This document shows positions 54,365 through 63,396 of a stretch of DNA of 64,000 bases, one piece after another. The notes under the pieces are model-generated. The model worked only from the letters and a program-made list of their open reading frames with translations. It was not told the DNA's origin and did no database searches. The stretch's first letter is position 1. The number at the start of each line of letters is the position of its first letter. The translations under genes were made by a program, and so were the position numbers. This DNA comes from Flavobacterium oncorhynchi (GTDB taxonomy: Bacteria > Bacteroidota > Bacteroidia > Flavobacteriales > Flavobacteriaceae), in the NCBI RefSeq assembly GCF_002217355.1, contig NZ_MUHA01000025.1:11094-75093 (forward strand), written 5' to 3'.

Positions 54365-55681
54365 CTATAACCTATTATCAGCTAAAGTACCTAAGATCCC
54401 TTTTACATCATATATTAAACTATTATCCTTTTGCAATTCTGAGAAATTTAATTCTAAAAATGCAGCATGTGCGACACCTAAAACAATAGCATCAAATTTC
54501 TCTGTCGGCAAAGAATCTATAGTTTCTAATTTATATTCTTTCTCGACCTCTTCAACATTTGCTAAAGGATCGTAAATTGTAACTACTATTCCGTATTCTT
54601 TTAATGCTTTTACAACATCGACGATCTTAGTATTTCTTACATCTGGACAATTTTCTTTAAATGTAATTCCAAGCATTAAGAGACTTGCTCCGTTAACAGA
54701 AATACCTTTTTTTATCATTAACTTCACAATTTGTGAAGCAACATATTCTCCCATACTGTCATTTAAACGTCGTCCTGCCAAAATTATTTCAGGATGATAT
54801 CCAAATTCTTGTGCTCTTTGCGCTAAATAATAAGGATCAACACCAATACAATGCCCTCCAACAAGTCCAGGCTTAAATGGTAAAAAATTCCATTTTGTTG
54901 CTGCTGCAGCTAATACATCTTGTGTATCAATATTCATTAAATTGAATATTTTGGCTAATTCATTAACAAATGCAATATTTATATCTCTTTGGGAATTTTC
55001 GATAACCTTAGCAGCTTCTGCAACTTTTATTGTTGGAGCTAAGTGAGTACCTGCCGTAATTACAGATTTATATAACGCATCAACTTTTAAACCAATTTCA
55101 GGAGTTGAGCCAGAAGTAACTTTTAAAATTTTTTCAACAGTATGTTCTTTATCGCCTGGATTAATTCTTTCTGGTGAATATCCTGCGAAAAAATCTACAT
55201 TAAATTTCAATCCAGAAATTTTTTCTAAAACCGGAACACATTGTTCTTCTGTAACACCTGGATAAACTGTCGATTCGTAGATTACAATATCTCCTTTTTT
55301 TAACACTTTACCAACCGACTCGCTTGACTTATATAATGGTGTTAAATCTGGACGATTGTTTTTATCGACTGGCGTAGGAACAGTTACGATGAAGTAATTA
55401 CAATTTGAAATATCCTCGAGTGCGTCTGTACAGAATAGACCAATTTCATCAGTAGGCGCATCTAACAATACTTTTTTTAAAATATCAACGTCAACTTCTA
55501 AAGTTGAATCAATTCCAGAGTTTAAACTTTTGACCCTTGATTTGTTTATATCAAACCCAACAACCGAGTATTTTGTAGCAAATAGTCTCGCCAGTGGCAA
55601 GCCAACATAACCTAAACCGATAACAGCTATTTTTATGTTTTCTTCCAATTCTACTCCTTTTTTATAAGTTTCATTCATCAC
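54365..55681 (-). CDS. UDP-N-acetyl-hexosamine 6-dehydrogenase (TviB/WbpA-like)
   Basis: Oxidises a UDP-HexNAc to its uronic acid. Seen: 438 residues, IAVIGLGYVGLPLARLF, VTVPTPVDKNNRPDLTPL, YSPERINPGDKEH and catalytic Cys278 in VGGHCIGVDPYYL. The SPERINPGD and GHCIGVDPYYL blocks are typical of the TviB/CapL group acting on UDP-GlcNAc or UDP-GalNAc, as opposed to the UDP-glucose type at 56501. With the epimerase at 57915 it can make UDP-GalNAcA. It is the first gene after the best promoter of the window. Confidence 0.9.
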   Translation of the reverse strand: MMNETYKKGVELEENIKIAVIGLGYVGLPLARLFATKYSVVGFDINKSRVKSLNSGIDSTLEVDVDILKKVLLDAPTDEIGLFCTDALEDISNCNYFIVTVPTPVDKNNRPDLTPLYKSSESVGKVLKKGDIVIYESTVYPGVTEEQCVPVLEKISGLKFNVDFFAGYSPERINPGDKEHTVEKILKVTSGSTPEIGLKVDALYKSVITAGTHLAPTIKVAEAAKVIENSQRDINIAFVNELAKIFNLMNIDTQDVLAAAATKWNFLPFKPGLVGGHCIGVDPYYLAQRAQEFGYHPEIILAGRRLNDSMGEYVASQIVKLMIKKGISVNGASLLMLGITFKENCPDVRNTKIVDVVKALKEYGIVVTIYDPLANVEEVEKEYKLETIDSLPTEKFDAIVLGVAHAAFLELNFSELQKDNSLIYDVKGILGTLADNRL

Positions 55682-55745
55682 AAATCACGGCTTCGCCACT
55701 CTGAACCACATAGTTTTGGCACAGATACTCTAATTTCATTTTCGG

Positions 55746-55776
55746 CAAATATAAGATAATAAGTCAATTTATTCAA
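55746..55776 (-). promoter_or_regulatory. Flavobacterium-type promoter for the main operon
   Basis: On the - strand, TTG (55776-55774), a 20-base spacer, then TATATTTG (55753-55746). Both elements and the spacing fit the TTG-N17-23-TAnnTTTG consensus; the best match in the window. Predicted start of RNA near 55740, leaving about 60 bases before the dehydrogenase gene. A TACGG-N4-CCGTA palindrome (55777-55790) abuts the -33 element. Confidence 0.7.
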
Positions 55777-55790
55777 TACGGTTTCCCGTA
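55777..55790. promoter_or_regulatory. Palindrome TACGG-tttc-CCGTA abutting the -33 element
   Basis: Five-base complementary arms around four bases. Its position immediately upstream of the promoter suggests an operator; on the - strand it could also form a GAAA-loop hairpin. The regulator is unknown. Confidence 0.4.
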
Positions 55791-55868
55791 ATACTAATAA
55801 ATCTGACAAATAAAAAACCATACCACTTTTCAAACAGCTACAAATCAACCTGTAAGAAATTCTATTTC

Positions 55869-55919
55869 AAAAAAAGCAGAAGATAAAACTTCATTTTTGA
55901 AGTTTCAACTCCCGCTTTT
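55869..55919 (-). terminator. Terminator-like hairpin after upxY
   Basis: Inner stem AAACTTCA (55886-55893) with TGAAGTTT (55898-55905), loop of four; outer AAAAGC/GCTTTT pairing (55872-55877 with 55914-55919). In the - direction it ends in a T-run (55875-55869). It begins 32 bases after the upxY stop. Confidence 0.6.
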
Positions 55920-55950
55920 CAGTATTTGATTATTTAACTTACAACCTATT

Positions 55951-56415
55951 CTACTTGTACTTAATCTTCAATACACAACCTAAAGATTCAAGAACCAAAA
56001 TATAATGGGTATTCGATACTTCTTGTACTATTGCACTTTGATTGCTAAAAGCCCCAGATTCCAACTTTATACGGTCTCCAACTTGAATTGAACTCACAGA
56101 AACTTCAGCAATGTTAGAAACTTTAAGACTATCTTTAATACTTTTAATTTCCTCATCCCTAACAATAGCAGGCTTACCCAGCCAAAACAAATACCTGACT
56201 ACTCCTGCAATTTGAAAAACAGAATTACGATCACCTTCCTGTAATTGCACAAAAACGTACGAATTAAAAAGCGGTACTTCAATTTTCTTCTTTCTGTCTG
56301 ACCATTGTTTTACTTGAGTAATTATAGGGCAATAGCACTCAATTCCAATTTGAGTGAGCTTTTCTGCTACCTTTTTTTCCCACTTAGGTTTTGTATATAC
56401 TACGTACCAATTCAT
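55951..56415 (-). CDS. UpxY-family transcription antiterminator (NusG-like)
   Basis: A specialised NusG paralogue that travels with RNA polymerase and prevents early termination in long polysaccharide operons. Seen: 154 residues; N-terminal NGN domain with NWYVVYTKPKWEKKVAEKL, LFNSYVFVQL and RYLFWLGKPA; C-terminal KOW-like segment with GDRIKLESGAFSNQSAIV. This is the Bacteroidota UpxY architecture. It lies between the UDP-glucose dehydrogenase and a terminator-promoter region heading the ~46 kb downstream run, as expected for a locus-specific antiterminator. In Bacteroides such proteins act on their own locus leader. Confidence 0.92.
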   Translation of the reverse strand: MNWYVVYTKPKWEKKVAEKLTQIGIECYCPIITQVKQWSDRKKKIEVPLFNSYVFVQLQEGDRNSVFQIAGVVRYLFWLGKPAIVRDEEIKSIKDSLKVSNIAEVSVSSIQVGDRIKLESGAFSNQSAIVQEVSNTHYILVLESLGCVLKIKYK

Positions 56416-56500
56416 AATTTTTCTTTAAACTGAAACAAAATATTCAAAACCAACATTTATATTCATTATCTTCTATTCTTACCGCGGTTCCAATACTCAA

Positions 56501-57892
56501 TTAAGAACCAATTCCTCTATAAATAAATCCAATTGCTTCTAATTCTTTTGCGTTTAATATATTTCTTCCATCAAAAACAAAAGCCGGTTTATGCATAGAG
56601 TCATAAATTCTCTTCCAATCGTAAGCTGTAAATTCATCCCATTCGGTTAAAACCGCAATGGCATGTGCTCCATTACAAGCGTCGTAAGCATCGTCAAATA
56701 CAGTTAAAGCAGTATTGTTTTCTTCTGCAGTTCTTGTTTCAAGATAATTTAAATCACTCAACATTTTACTTTCTGAAACTTTAGGGTCAAAAACTGAAAT
56801 TTTGGCTTGCTCATTAATTAAGTCATCTGCCACATAAATAGCCGCAGATTCTCTAGTATCATTGGTGTCTTTCTTAAATGCCCAGCCTAAAAATGCAATT
56901 TTCTTATCTGCAACTGTATTGTATAGTGTTTGAACAATTTTATTTGAAAATCTTCTTTTTTGATGATCATTCATAATAATAACCTGTTCCCAGTAATCTG
57001 CCACTTCATTTAGACCATATGACTTTGCGATATACACTAGGTTCAAAATATCTTTTTGAAAACAAGAACCTCCAAAACCAACTGATGCTTTAAGAAATTT
57101 TGATCCAATTCGGCTGTCCATGCCAATTGCTCTTGCAACTTCATTAACATCTGCGCCTGTTTTTTCACATAACTCTGACATTGCATTTATTGACGAAATA
57201 CGTTGTGCCAAAAATGCATTTGCTGTTAACTTAGATAATTCTGATGACCAAACATTAGTTGTCAAAATTTTATCTTTACTTACCCAATTTGCGTAAACAT
57301 CAACAAGAGCAGTAATAGCTGCTTGTCCTTCTGCAGTCGTATCTCCTCCGATTAAAATTCGATCTGGATTCAATAAATCTGTAACAGCTGTTCCCTCCGC
57401 TAAAAACTCAGGATTTGACAATATTTGAAACTGAACCCCATTTCCTGTATTATCTAAAATACTTTTTATTGCTTCAGCTGTTCGAACTGGTAAAGTCGAC
57501 TTTTCTACAACTATTTTATTTTGTTTAGCCACTTTTGCAATTTGTCTGGCGCATAATTCAATATATTTTAAATCTGCCGCCATTCCTTTACCTTTACCAT
57601 AGGTTTTAGTTGGCGTATTTACAGATATAAAAATAACCTGAGCTTCATCAATTGCTTTTTCAACTTCTGTTGAGAAGAAAAGATTTCTTCCTCTGGCTTC
57701 AGCAACAATTGCCGAAAGTCCAGGTTCATAAATTGGAATGTTATCTGTATTTGGATCATTCCAATCTTTAATTCTTTGTTCGTTCAAATCAACAACTGTA
57801 ACTTGAATATGTGGACATTTTTGAGCAATTACAGCCATTGTAGGTCCTCCTACGTATCCGGCACCAATGCAGCAAATTTTCGTAACTTCCAT
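56501..57892 (-). CDS. ugd: UDP-glucose 6-dehydrogenase, animal-type
   Basis: Makes UDP-glucuronic acid. Seen: 463 residues, ICCIGAGYVGGPTMAVIA, VTVVDLNEQRIKDWN, YEPGLSAIV, ISVNTPTKTYGKGKGMAADLK and catalytic Cys277 in GFGGSCFQKDI. The YGKGKGMAADL and GGSCFQKD blocks and the length are those of the eukaryote-like UGDH class rather than the shorter (about 390-residue) enterobacterial Ugd. Located between the 4-epimerase and upxY. Provides an acidic sugar for the glycan. Confidence 0.95.
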   Translation of the reverse strand: MEVTKICCIGAGYVGGPTMAVIAQKCPHIQVTVVDLNEQRIKDWNDPNTDNIPIYEPGLSAIVAEARGRNLFFSTEVEKAIDEAQVIFISVNTPTKTYGKGKGMAADLKYIELCARQIAKVAKQNKIVVEKSTLPVRTAEAIKSILDNTGNGVQFQILSNPEFLAEGTAVTDLLNPDRILIGGDTTAEGQAAITALVDVYANWVSKDKILTTNVWSSELSKLTANAFLAQRISSINAMSELCEKTGADVNEVARAIGMDSRIGSKFLKASVGFGGSCFQKDILNLVYIAKSYGLNEVADYWEQVIIMNDHQKRRFSNKIVQTLYNTVADKKIAFLGWAFKKDTNDTRESAAIYVADDLINEQAKISVFDPKVSESKMLSDLNYLETRTAEENNTALTVFDDAYDACNGAHAIAVLTEWDEFTAYDWKRIYDSMHKPAFVFDGRNILNAKELEAIGFIYRGIGS

Positions 57893-57914
57893 TTACTATT
57901 TTATTTTCTATATT

Positions 57915-58898
57915 TTATTTTAAATTATTCCAATACCAGCTTACAGCTTCTTTTAATCCTTGCTGCAAAGAGAATTTCGGATTATATCCTAATATGGTTT
58001 TTGCTTTTTCTATACTGGCTAATGAATGAGGTATATCACCCGCTCTATTTACTCCATATATAATTTCAACATCAGCAATCTTGGCATCAAATTCAGACAA
58101 ATATTCTTTTAAATATTTAACTAAATCATTCAGCGTATTACGATCTCCAAAAGCAGTATTATAAACCGTATTTAAAGCCTTTTCATCCTGAATCGTCATC
58201 GCCAATTCATTCATCTGAATTACATTATCAATATAAGTAAAATCTCGTGAATAATTACCATCACCATTAATTACTGGACTTTCATAATTCATTAACTGGG
58301 TCACAAATTTAGGTATAACAGCCGCATAAGCACCATTTGGATCTTGTTTTCTTCCAAAAACATTAAAATAACGCAATCCTATAGTTTCTAAACCATATGT
58401 TTTACTAAAAATTTCTGCATATAACTCGTTTACATATTTAGTAATTGCATATGGAGATAATGGTTTCCCAATAACATCTTCAACTTTTGGAAGACCTTCA
58501 GAGTCTCCATATGTAGAAGAGCTTGCCGCATAAATAAAACGTTTTACTTTTGCATCTCGAGAAGCAACTAACATATTTAAGAAACCTGAAACATTTACAT
58601 CATTTGTTGTAATTGGATCATTTATTGACCTTGGCACAGATCCCAGTGCTGCTTGATGTAAAACATAATCAACCGCAGTAACCGCTAAGTTACAATCTTC
58701 AATATTTCTAATATCTCCTTCGATTAATCTGAAGTTTGGATTCTCTAAAAAATCTTTTAGATTATGACGATGCCCTGTTGAAAAATTATCCAAACAAACC
58801 ACCTTGTGTCCCAATCCTAAAAAATACTCAGCCAAATTTGAGCCAATAAAACCCGCTCCACCAGTTATTAAAATTGTATTCTGACTTGAAGTTTTCAT
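57915..58898 (-). CDS. UDP-N-acetylglucosamine(uronate) 4-epimerase, WbpP/TviC-like
   Basis: Interconverts gluco- and galacto-configured UDP-HexNAc or UDP-HexNAcA. Seen: 327 residues, LITGGAGFIGSNLAEYFL, VLHQAALGSVPRSINDP, NDVNVSGFLNMLVASRD, AASSSTYGDSEGLPK, SPYAITKYVNELYAE (Tyr-x3-Lys) and LRYFNVFGRKQDPNG. The GSVPRSINDPI and NVSGFLNML blocks are characteristic of WbpP/TviC. Paired functionally with the TviB-like dehydrogenase at 54365. Nine bases from wzc. Confidence 0.92.
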   Translation of the reverse strand: MKTSSQNTILITGGAGFIGSNLAEYFLGLGHKVVCLDNFSTGHRHNLKDFLENPNFRLIEGDIRNIEDCNLAVTAVDYVLHQAALGSVPRSINDPITTNDVNVSGFLNMLVASRDAKVKRFIYAASSSTYGDSEGLPKVEDVIGKPLSPYAITKYVNELYAEIFSKTYGLETIGLRYFNVFGRKQDPNGAYAAVIPKFVTQLMNYESPVINGDGNYSRDFTYIDNVIQMNELAMTIQDEKALNTVYNTAFGDRNTLNDLVKYLKEYLSEFDAKIADVEIIYGVNRAGDIPHSLASIEKAKTILGYNPKFSLQQGLKEAVSWYWNNLK

Positions 58899-58906
58899 AC
58901 GTATAA

Positions 58907-61357
58907 TTATTTTTTCTTAATTTTATTAGAGATTGCACTCAAAACTCCATTCTGCTTATCTTCATCATGATATCCATTGGCATAAGCGCCATAGCCGTAA
59001 CCATATCCATATGTTGAACCATATTTAGCCTTATTTTCATAGCTGTTCAAAATAATACTGGCGTTACTTATCTCACCTCTTTCGATTCTATTATTCAGCA
59101 ACGTAATCATATCTTTTTTAGTATAATTCTGCCTAACAATATACAAGGTAACATCTGCATATTGAACTAATTCTAGAGCATCTGATACTAAACCAACAGG
59201 AGGCGTGTCTAGAATAATGTAATCATACTTTTTCTTTAATTCCTCAATCAATTCCCTCATTGAATCACTTAAAATCAACTCAGAAGGATTTGGAGGAACA
59301 GGCCCTGAAAGAATTACATCTAAATTTGCGATTTGCGTTTTATTTACAATTTCATCTAGTGTATTTTGCTTTATTAAATAGCTTACTACACCCAACTGAT
59401 TATTGCCTAAATTAAATTCATCAGCCAATTTTGGCTTTCTTAAATCCAAACCAACAATAACTGTTTTCTTTTCGCTTAATGCAAATACTGTGGCAATATT
59501 TATCGAGCAAAATGTTTTTCCTTCACCGCTTATCGACGAAGTAACCATGAGTGTTTTCGAACCACTTACTTGTTGTCTTTTATACAAAAACTGTAATGAG
59601 GAACGAATTCCTCTGAAAGCTTCTGATAGAGCAGATTTTGGTTTATCAAAAACCGCTAGATTTACAGCATCTTTATTAACTCCTATAATCCCGATTATCG
59701 GAATAGTTGTCAATTTAGTAATATCTTCAATGTTTTGAATAGAATTATTCACAAAAAAAATCCCTAACAAAAATAATAAAGGAATCAATATACCTAAAAA
59801 CAATGCTAATATATAATTTACAGAAGTTTTTGGACCAATTAATCCTTCGCCAATATCTTTTGCTGGGTCAATAAAATGAATATCTGATAAATTTGATGCT
59901 TTTACAATTTCCGCCTCATTTCTTTTTTGAAGAAATTCAGTATAAATATTATCATTTAAATCGTATTTCCTTTTAATTTTTAAAAGCTCCTGTTGCTCTT
60001 CAGGAAGTCGTTTCACAGTACTTTCAGCCTGACTTATTTTACTATTTACTAACGACAAATCATTTAACAATAAAGCATTTGCAGATGATACATTTTCAAG
60101 TAAAACACTTTTTACGGCCTGCATTTGATTATCAAAATCTTTAAAAATCTTATCACTTTTTACCGCATACGCCATTTCTGAACGTTGTGTCGAAAGCATA
60201 ATAAGTTTTGATATATTAGTAACAATATTCAGGTCTTCAATTCCTGCAACAGATGGAGCTGGAAGCTTGGAATAATCTGTACTATTGTTCAAATATGTTT
60301 TTAAAGAATTATAATAGGAGATTTTTCTGGTGATTTGATCTTTTTCAACATCAAAATCCATCATTTTATTTGAGACTTTTACCCCGCCATCTTCAATATT
60401 ATAGATATTTTTATCTTTTCTGAAAGATTTTAGTTCATTACCCGTTTCTTTCAATTGAAGCTCCATTGCAACAAGTGTACTATCAATAAAAGCTATTGTA
60501 TTGTTCGCAAATTGATTTTTACCATCGAGCTGCATTTTAATCAGCATTTTCACTGTCGAGTTTAAATACTCAACCATTCTTGCTTTATTTGTACCCTGCA
60601 TCCCTAAGGTCAATATAGAGCCGCCGCCTTTATCACTATCAATACTTATTCTTTTATAATTTGATACTGTACCATCAAAGTCATTAAACTTTACAAAATA
60701 TTCTTTCTCTTTGTAAAAACCTGGGTTATCATTAATTTGTAATTTCCAATTTAAAAAAGGCAAAGCTACCTGTTCTCCAACTTTATATTTTTTCACAAAT
60801 GTAACTGGCTCTACAGAGGCAGTTTCGTACGAATTACTAAAATATTTAATTAATGAACCTGAATTATTTTCAAAAGGAATTTCAATTTGATATTCAGTTT
60901 CGCTTAAAAATTTAATTCCTATTAAAGTATTAGCAAGCTGCCCTTTCGTTTTATCAATATCCACATAAAAAGGAACAGCTCCGTAAGAATCTATTAAATT
61001 GTATTTTCCTTGTTGTAAATAGTCGATATAAAATTGCAGCTTATCAACAACCCTCTCATTATGTGATCTTGACAGCAGGACTGTAGAAATTCCATTTACC
61101 TGATCTGAAATACCACCCCAATTAAATACTAAACTTGTATTTGAAGTAAAAAAGGGATTTCTTTCTTCTTTAATTGAGATCATTGTCTCCAATCCGTATA
61201 TTTTTTCTTTTCGAATATTAACCTGATATGCAATTGTGAAAGCGATTATTAAACTAGCTAGAAACCATTTCCAATAACTTGCAATTTTTAATAAAAAACC
61301 TTTAAAATCAAAACTTGCATGATTCTCGAAAAAGGAAAAATCTTTTATATCTAACAT
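58907..61357 (-). CDS. wzc: Wzc-type polysaccharide co-polymerase and tyrosine autokinase
   Basis: Regulates chain length and export through cycles of tyrosine phosphorylation. Seen: 816 residues; a Wzz domain with first span at about 30-45, long helical coiled region (about 290-480), second span at about 515-535, then a cytoplasmic BY-kinase domain with Walker A SGEGKT (610-615), Walker A' VIVGLDLRKPKL, and Walker B YIILDTPPVG. The C-terminus is tyrosine-rich (YGSTYGYGYGYGAYANGYH), the autophosphorylation cluster. Partner of the Wza-like lipoprotein 15 bases upstream. Confidence 0.95.
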   Translation of the reverse strand: MLDIKDFSFFENHASFDFKGFLLKIASYWKWFLASLIIAFTIAYQVNIRKEKIYGLETMISIKEERNPFFTSNTSLVFNWGGISDQVNGISTVLLSRSHNERVVDKLQFYIDYLQQGKYNLIDSYGAVPFYVDIDKTKGQLANTLIGIKFLSETEYQIEIPFENNSGSLIKYFSNSYETASVEPVTFVKKYKVGEQVALPFLNWKLQINDNPGFYKEKEYFVKFNDFDGTVSNYKRISIDSDKGGGSILTLGMQGTNKARMVEYLNSTVKMLIKMQLDGKNQFANNTIAFIDSTLVAMELQLKETGNELKSFRKDKNIYNIEDGGVKVSNKMMDFDVEKDQITRKISYYNSLKTYLNNSTDYSKLPAPSVAGIEDLNIVTNISKLIMLSTQRSEMAYAVKSDKIFKDFDNQMQAVKSVLLENVSSANALLLNDLSLVNSKISQAESTVKRLPEEQQELLKIKRKYDLNDNIYTEFLQKRNEAEIVKASNLSDIHFIDPAKDIGEGLIGPKTSVNYILALFLGILIPLLFLLGIFFVNNSIQNIEDITKLTTIPIIGIIGVNKDAVNLAVFDKPKSALSEAFRGIRSSLQFLYKRQQVSGSKTLMVTSSISGEGKTFCSINIATVFALSEKKTVIVGLDLRKPKLADEFNLGNNQLGVVSYLIKQNTLDEIVNKTQIANLDVILSGPVPPNPSELILSDSMRELIEELKKKYDYIILDTPPVGLVSDALELVQYADVTLYIVRQNYTKKDMITLLNNRIERGEISNASIILNSYENKAKYGSTYGYGYGYGAYANGYHDEDKQNGVLSAISNKIKKK

Positions 61358-61372
61358 CTACTGAATTAAGTT

Positions 61373-62164
61373 TTAATTTTTTATAATTAAATATACCGTA
61401 GTTGCCAATGAAAGCAAGGTAATAATAGTTCCAATAGACTGTATTCCTGTTTGACCAGTTCCCCAAGTTTTTTGTTTAAGCGGCTTGACATATACGTAAT
61501 CGTTTGGCTGTAAATAATAGTAAGGCGACTTCATTACATTTTTATCTGTCAAATCAATATCATTCATCTCAACACCTGTTGGAGTCTGACGAATGACGGT
61601 TACTGATTTTCTATTTCCAACGGTTGTAATATCTCCTGAATTAGCAATAGCTTCCATAATATTTACATGATCCTGAAACAACGTTTTTGTTCCCGTGCTG
61701 CCCACTTCTCCATTTATAGTATACCTAAAACCAGCCAATTTTACGGTTACAAAAATATTGGCTTCACTTTTAAAATACTCTTCAAGCAGTTGTTTTTCAA
61801 TTTTAATACGAACTTCTTCTAGAGTATAACCCATTACATTAATTTCTCCCAATACAGGCACTCGAATATTTCCATGATCATCAACGGTAAAGCCATCAAA
61901 ATATAATGATGACTCGGATTTTACAACATCCACATTATTTTCGGTTGTATTAAAAATCGACACCAGTTTAGGGTCTATTGCTTTTATGTTAATTTTTAAA
62001 ATATCACTTACTTGCAGTCGGTAAGGTTTTGATTGTACAACTGAAATATTACTTTGCTCAATTGATGTATTTTTATCTTGCAGATAAGTAAGATCTTTCA
62101 CCGGGATACAAGATGTAAATAACACGCTCAATGATAACAATAAATAAAAGAACATTCTTGTCAT
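61373..62164 (-). CDS. Wza-like polysaccharide export lipoprotein
   Basis: Outer-membrane export protein of 263 residues. Seen: a lipoprotein signal with lipidated Cys19 (SLSVLFTSC), a poly-export domain with LQVSDILKINIKAIDP and GNIRVPVLGEINVMGYTLEEV, one SLBB-like region (FRYTINGEVGSTGTKTL), and a hydrophobic C-terminal helix (about 240-260) like the membrane helix of Wza. First gene of the locus; a perfect -7 box lies upstream. The methionine at residue 4 is an alternative start. Confidence 0.92.
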   Translation of the reverse strand: MTRMFFYLLLSLSVLFTSCIPVKDLTYLQDKNTSIEQSNISVVQSKPYRLQVSDILKINIKAIDPKLVSIFNTTENNVDVVKSESSLYFDGFTVDDHGNIRVPVLGEINVMGYTLEEVRIKIEKQLLEEYFKSEANIFVTVKLAGFRYTINGEVGSTGTKTLFQDHVNIMEAIANSGDITTVGNRKSVTVIRQTPTGVEMNDIDLTDKNVMKSPYYYLQPNDYVYVKPLKQKTWGTGQTGIQSIGTIITLLSLATTVYLIIKN

Positions 62165-62181
62165 TATTATTTTTTTATCCG

Positions 62182-62189
62182 CAAATATA
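62182..62189 (-). promoter_or_regulatory. Candidate -7 element at the head of the polysaccharide locus
   Basis: Reads TATATTTG on the - strand, a perfect TAnnTTTG, 18 bases upstream of the Wza-like start. No -33 TTG at standard spacing. It implies a very short leader. Confidence 0.45.
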
Positions 62190-62232
62190 GTTTTTTCTCT
62201 AATTTTTTAATAAAAAATTAACAATCATTATC

Positions 62233-62853
62233 TTAATTATTTTTAAAGGTTTTTTCGAACGGAACTCGATGTAAAATACTTCTGCCTAGTGTAATCTCAT
62301 CGGCATATTCCAATTCATCCCCAACAGATATTCCTCTTGCAATTGTAGACAAAACGATTTCTGAATCCGCAATTTGTTTATAAATATAAAAATTCGTCGT
62401 ATCTCCTTCCATTGTTGAACTTAATGCAAAAATAATCTCGATCACTTTCCCTGATTTTACTTTTTCAACTAAACTAGAAATATTTAACTGACTAGGTCCA
62501 ACTCCTTCGATTGGAGAAATTTTACCTCCTAATACGTGATAAATCCCTTTATATTGTCCCGTATTTTCAATTGCCATTACATCCCGAATATCTTCGACTA
62601 CACAAATTGTTTGGTGGTTTCTAAGTTGATTTGCACAAATTTCACAAACCTTTGTATCTGAAATATTATGACAACTCTCACAAAATTTAATATCCTCACG
62701 CATATTTATCAATGCTTGAGACAAAAAGCCTGTTTGCTCTTTAGGCTGTTTTAATAAATGAAGTACCAATCGTAATGCCGTTCGCTTACCTATTCCGGGC
62801 AATTGCGACATTTCATTGACTGCTTTTTCTATTAATTTTGATGAAAATTCCAT
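62233..62853 (-). CDS. recR: Recombination mediator RecR
   Basis: Works with RecO/RecF to load RecA on gapped DNA. Seen: 206 residues; N-terminal helix-hairpin-helix (MSQLPGIGKRTALRLVLHLL), a four-cysteine zinc finger (CESCHNISDTKVCEIC), then a Toprim domain with CVVEDIRDVMAIENTGQYKGIYHVLGG and AISPIEGVGP-type sequence. Core housekeeping gene marking the right edge of the polysaccharide locus. Confidence 0.96.
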   Translation of the reverse strand: MEFSSKLIEKAVNEMSQLPGIGKRTALRLVLHLLKQPKEQTGFLSQALINMREDIKFCESCHNISDTKVCEICANQLRNHQTICVVEDIRDVMAIENTGQYKGIYHVLGGKISPIEGVGPSQLNISSLVEKVKSGKVIEIIFALSSTMEGDTTNFYIYKQIADSEIVLSTIARGISVGDELEYADEITLGRSILHRVPFEKTFKNN

Positions 62854-62858
62854 GATGA

Positions 62859-62866
62859 CAAAAGTA
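62859..62866 (-). promoter_or_regulatory. Candidate -7 element for recR
   Basis: Reads TACTTTTG on the - strand, matching TAnnTTTG, only six bases before the ATG, which would give a leaderless or nearly leaderless RNA. The same TTACTTTTG string precedes the CoA-binding gene. Confidence 0.3.
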
Positions 62867-63012
62867 ATGGTTTAGTAATTTTTGGAAAAACTAAATCCGA
62901 TATTTATGTTTATCTATTAACTGTTCTAATTTTCTTTACGCCTCAGACAAACAACGCCCCTAAGATGTTCAGAATTAAAACTTTAAACAACTCTATTAAG
63001 CACTATAAGAAA

Positions 63013-63378
63013 CTAGTATTGATTTGTAGCTAATAATACTAACGTACAAGCAACTTCTGCTTTTATATTATTTAATTCTAACAATTGATACAATTCAGGA
63101 TTTTCGGTTCCCGGATTAAAAACTACTCTTTTTGGTTGCGCTTCAATAATATAATTGTAATAATCGCGCTGACGAGCTGGATTCAAATAAAGTGTAACTG
63201 TATCTATATTCTTAACAGGTATCGCTTTAGTATAAATTTTCACCCCCGCAACTTCACCTGTATTTTGACCAATTGCTAAAACGGTATGTCCTTTTTGAAC
63301 GAGCATATTTATCGCTTTAAAAGCGTAACGTTCTGGTTTTGTAGTTGCTCCCAGAACTAGTGTTTTTTTGTTTTTCAT
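63013..63378 (-). CDS. CoA-binding domain protein (YccU-like)
   Basis: A 121-residue single-domain Rossmann protein of the CoA_binding_2 family. Seen: KTLVLGATTKPERYAFKAINML nucleotide-binding start, GVKIYTKAIPVKNIDTVTLYLNP, and VVFNPGTENPEL. Family members bind CoA in vitro; the physiological role is unknown. Separated from recR by 159 bases with no clear structure, and divergent from marC. Confidence 0.88.
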   Translation of the reverse strand: MKNKKTLVLGATTKPERYAFKAINMLVQKGHTVLAIGQNTGEVAGVKIYTKAIPVKNIDTVTLYLNPARQRDYYNYIIEAQPKRVVFNPGTENPELYQLLELNNIKAEVACTLVLLATNQY

Positions 63379-63396
63379 TGATTTTTAAATATGTCA

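Noticed and set aside
56416..56500. Promoter before upxY
   Set aside because: TATTTTG is one base short of the consensus and no -33 box is placed correctly; cotranscription with ugd is as likely.
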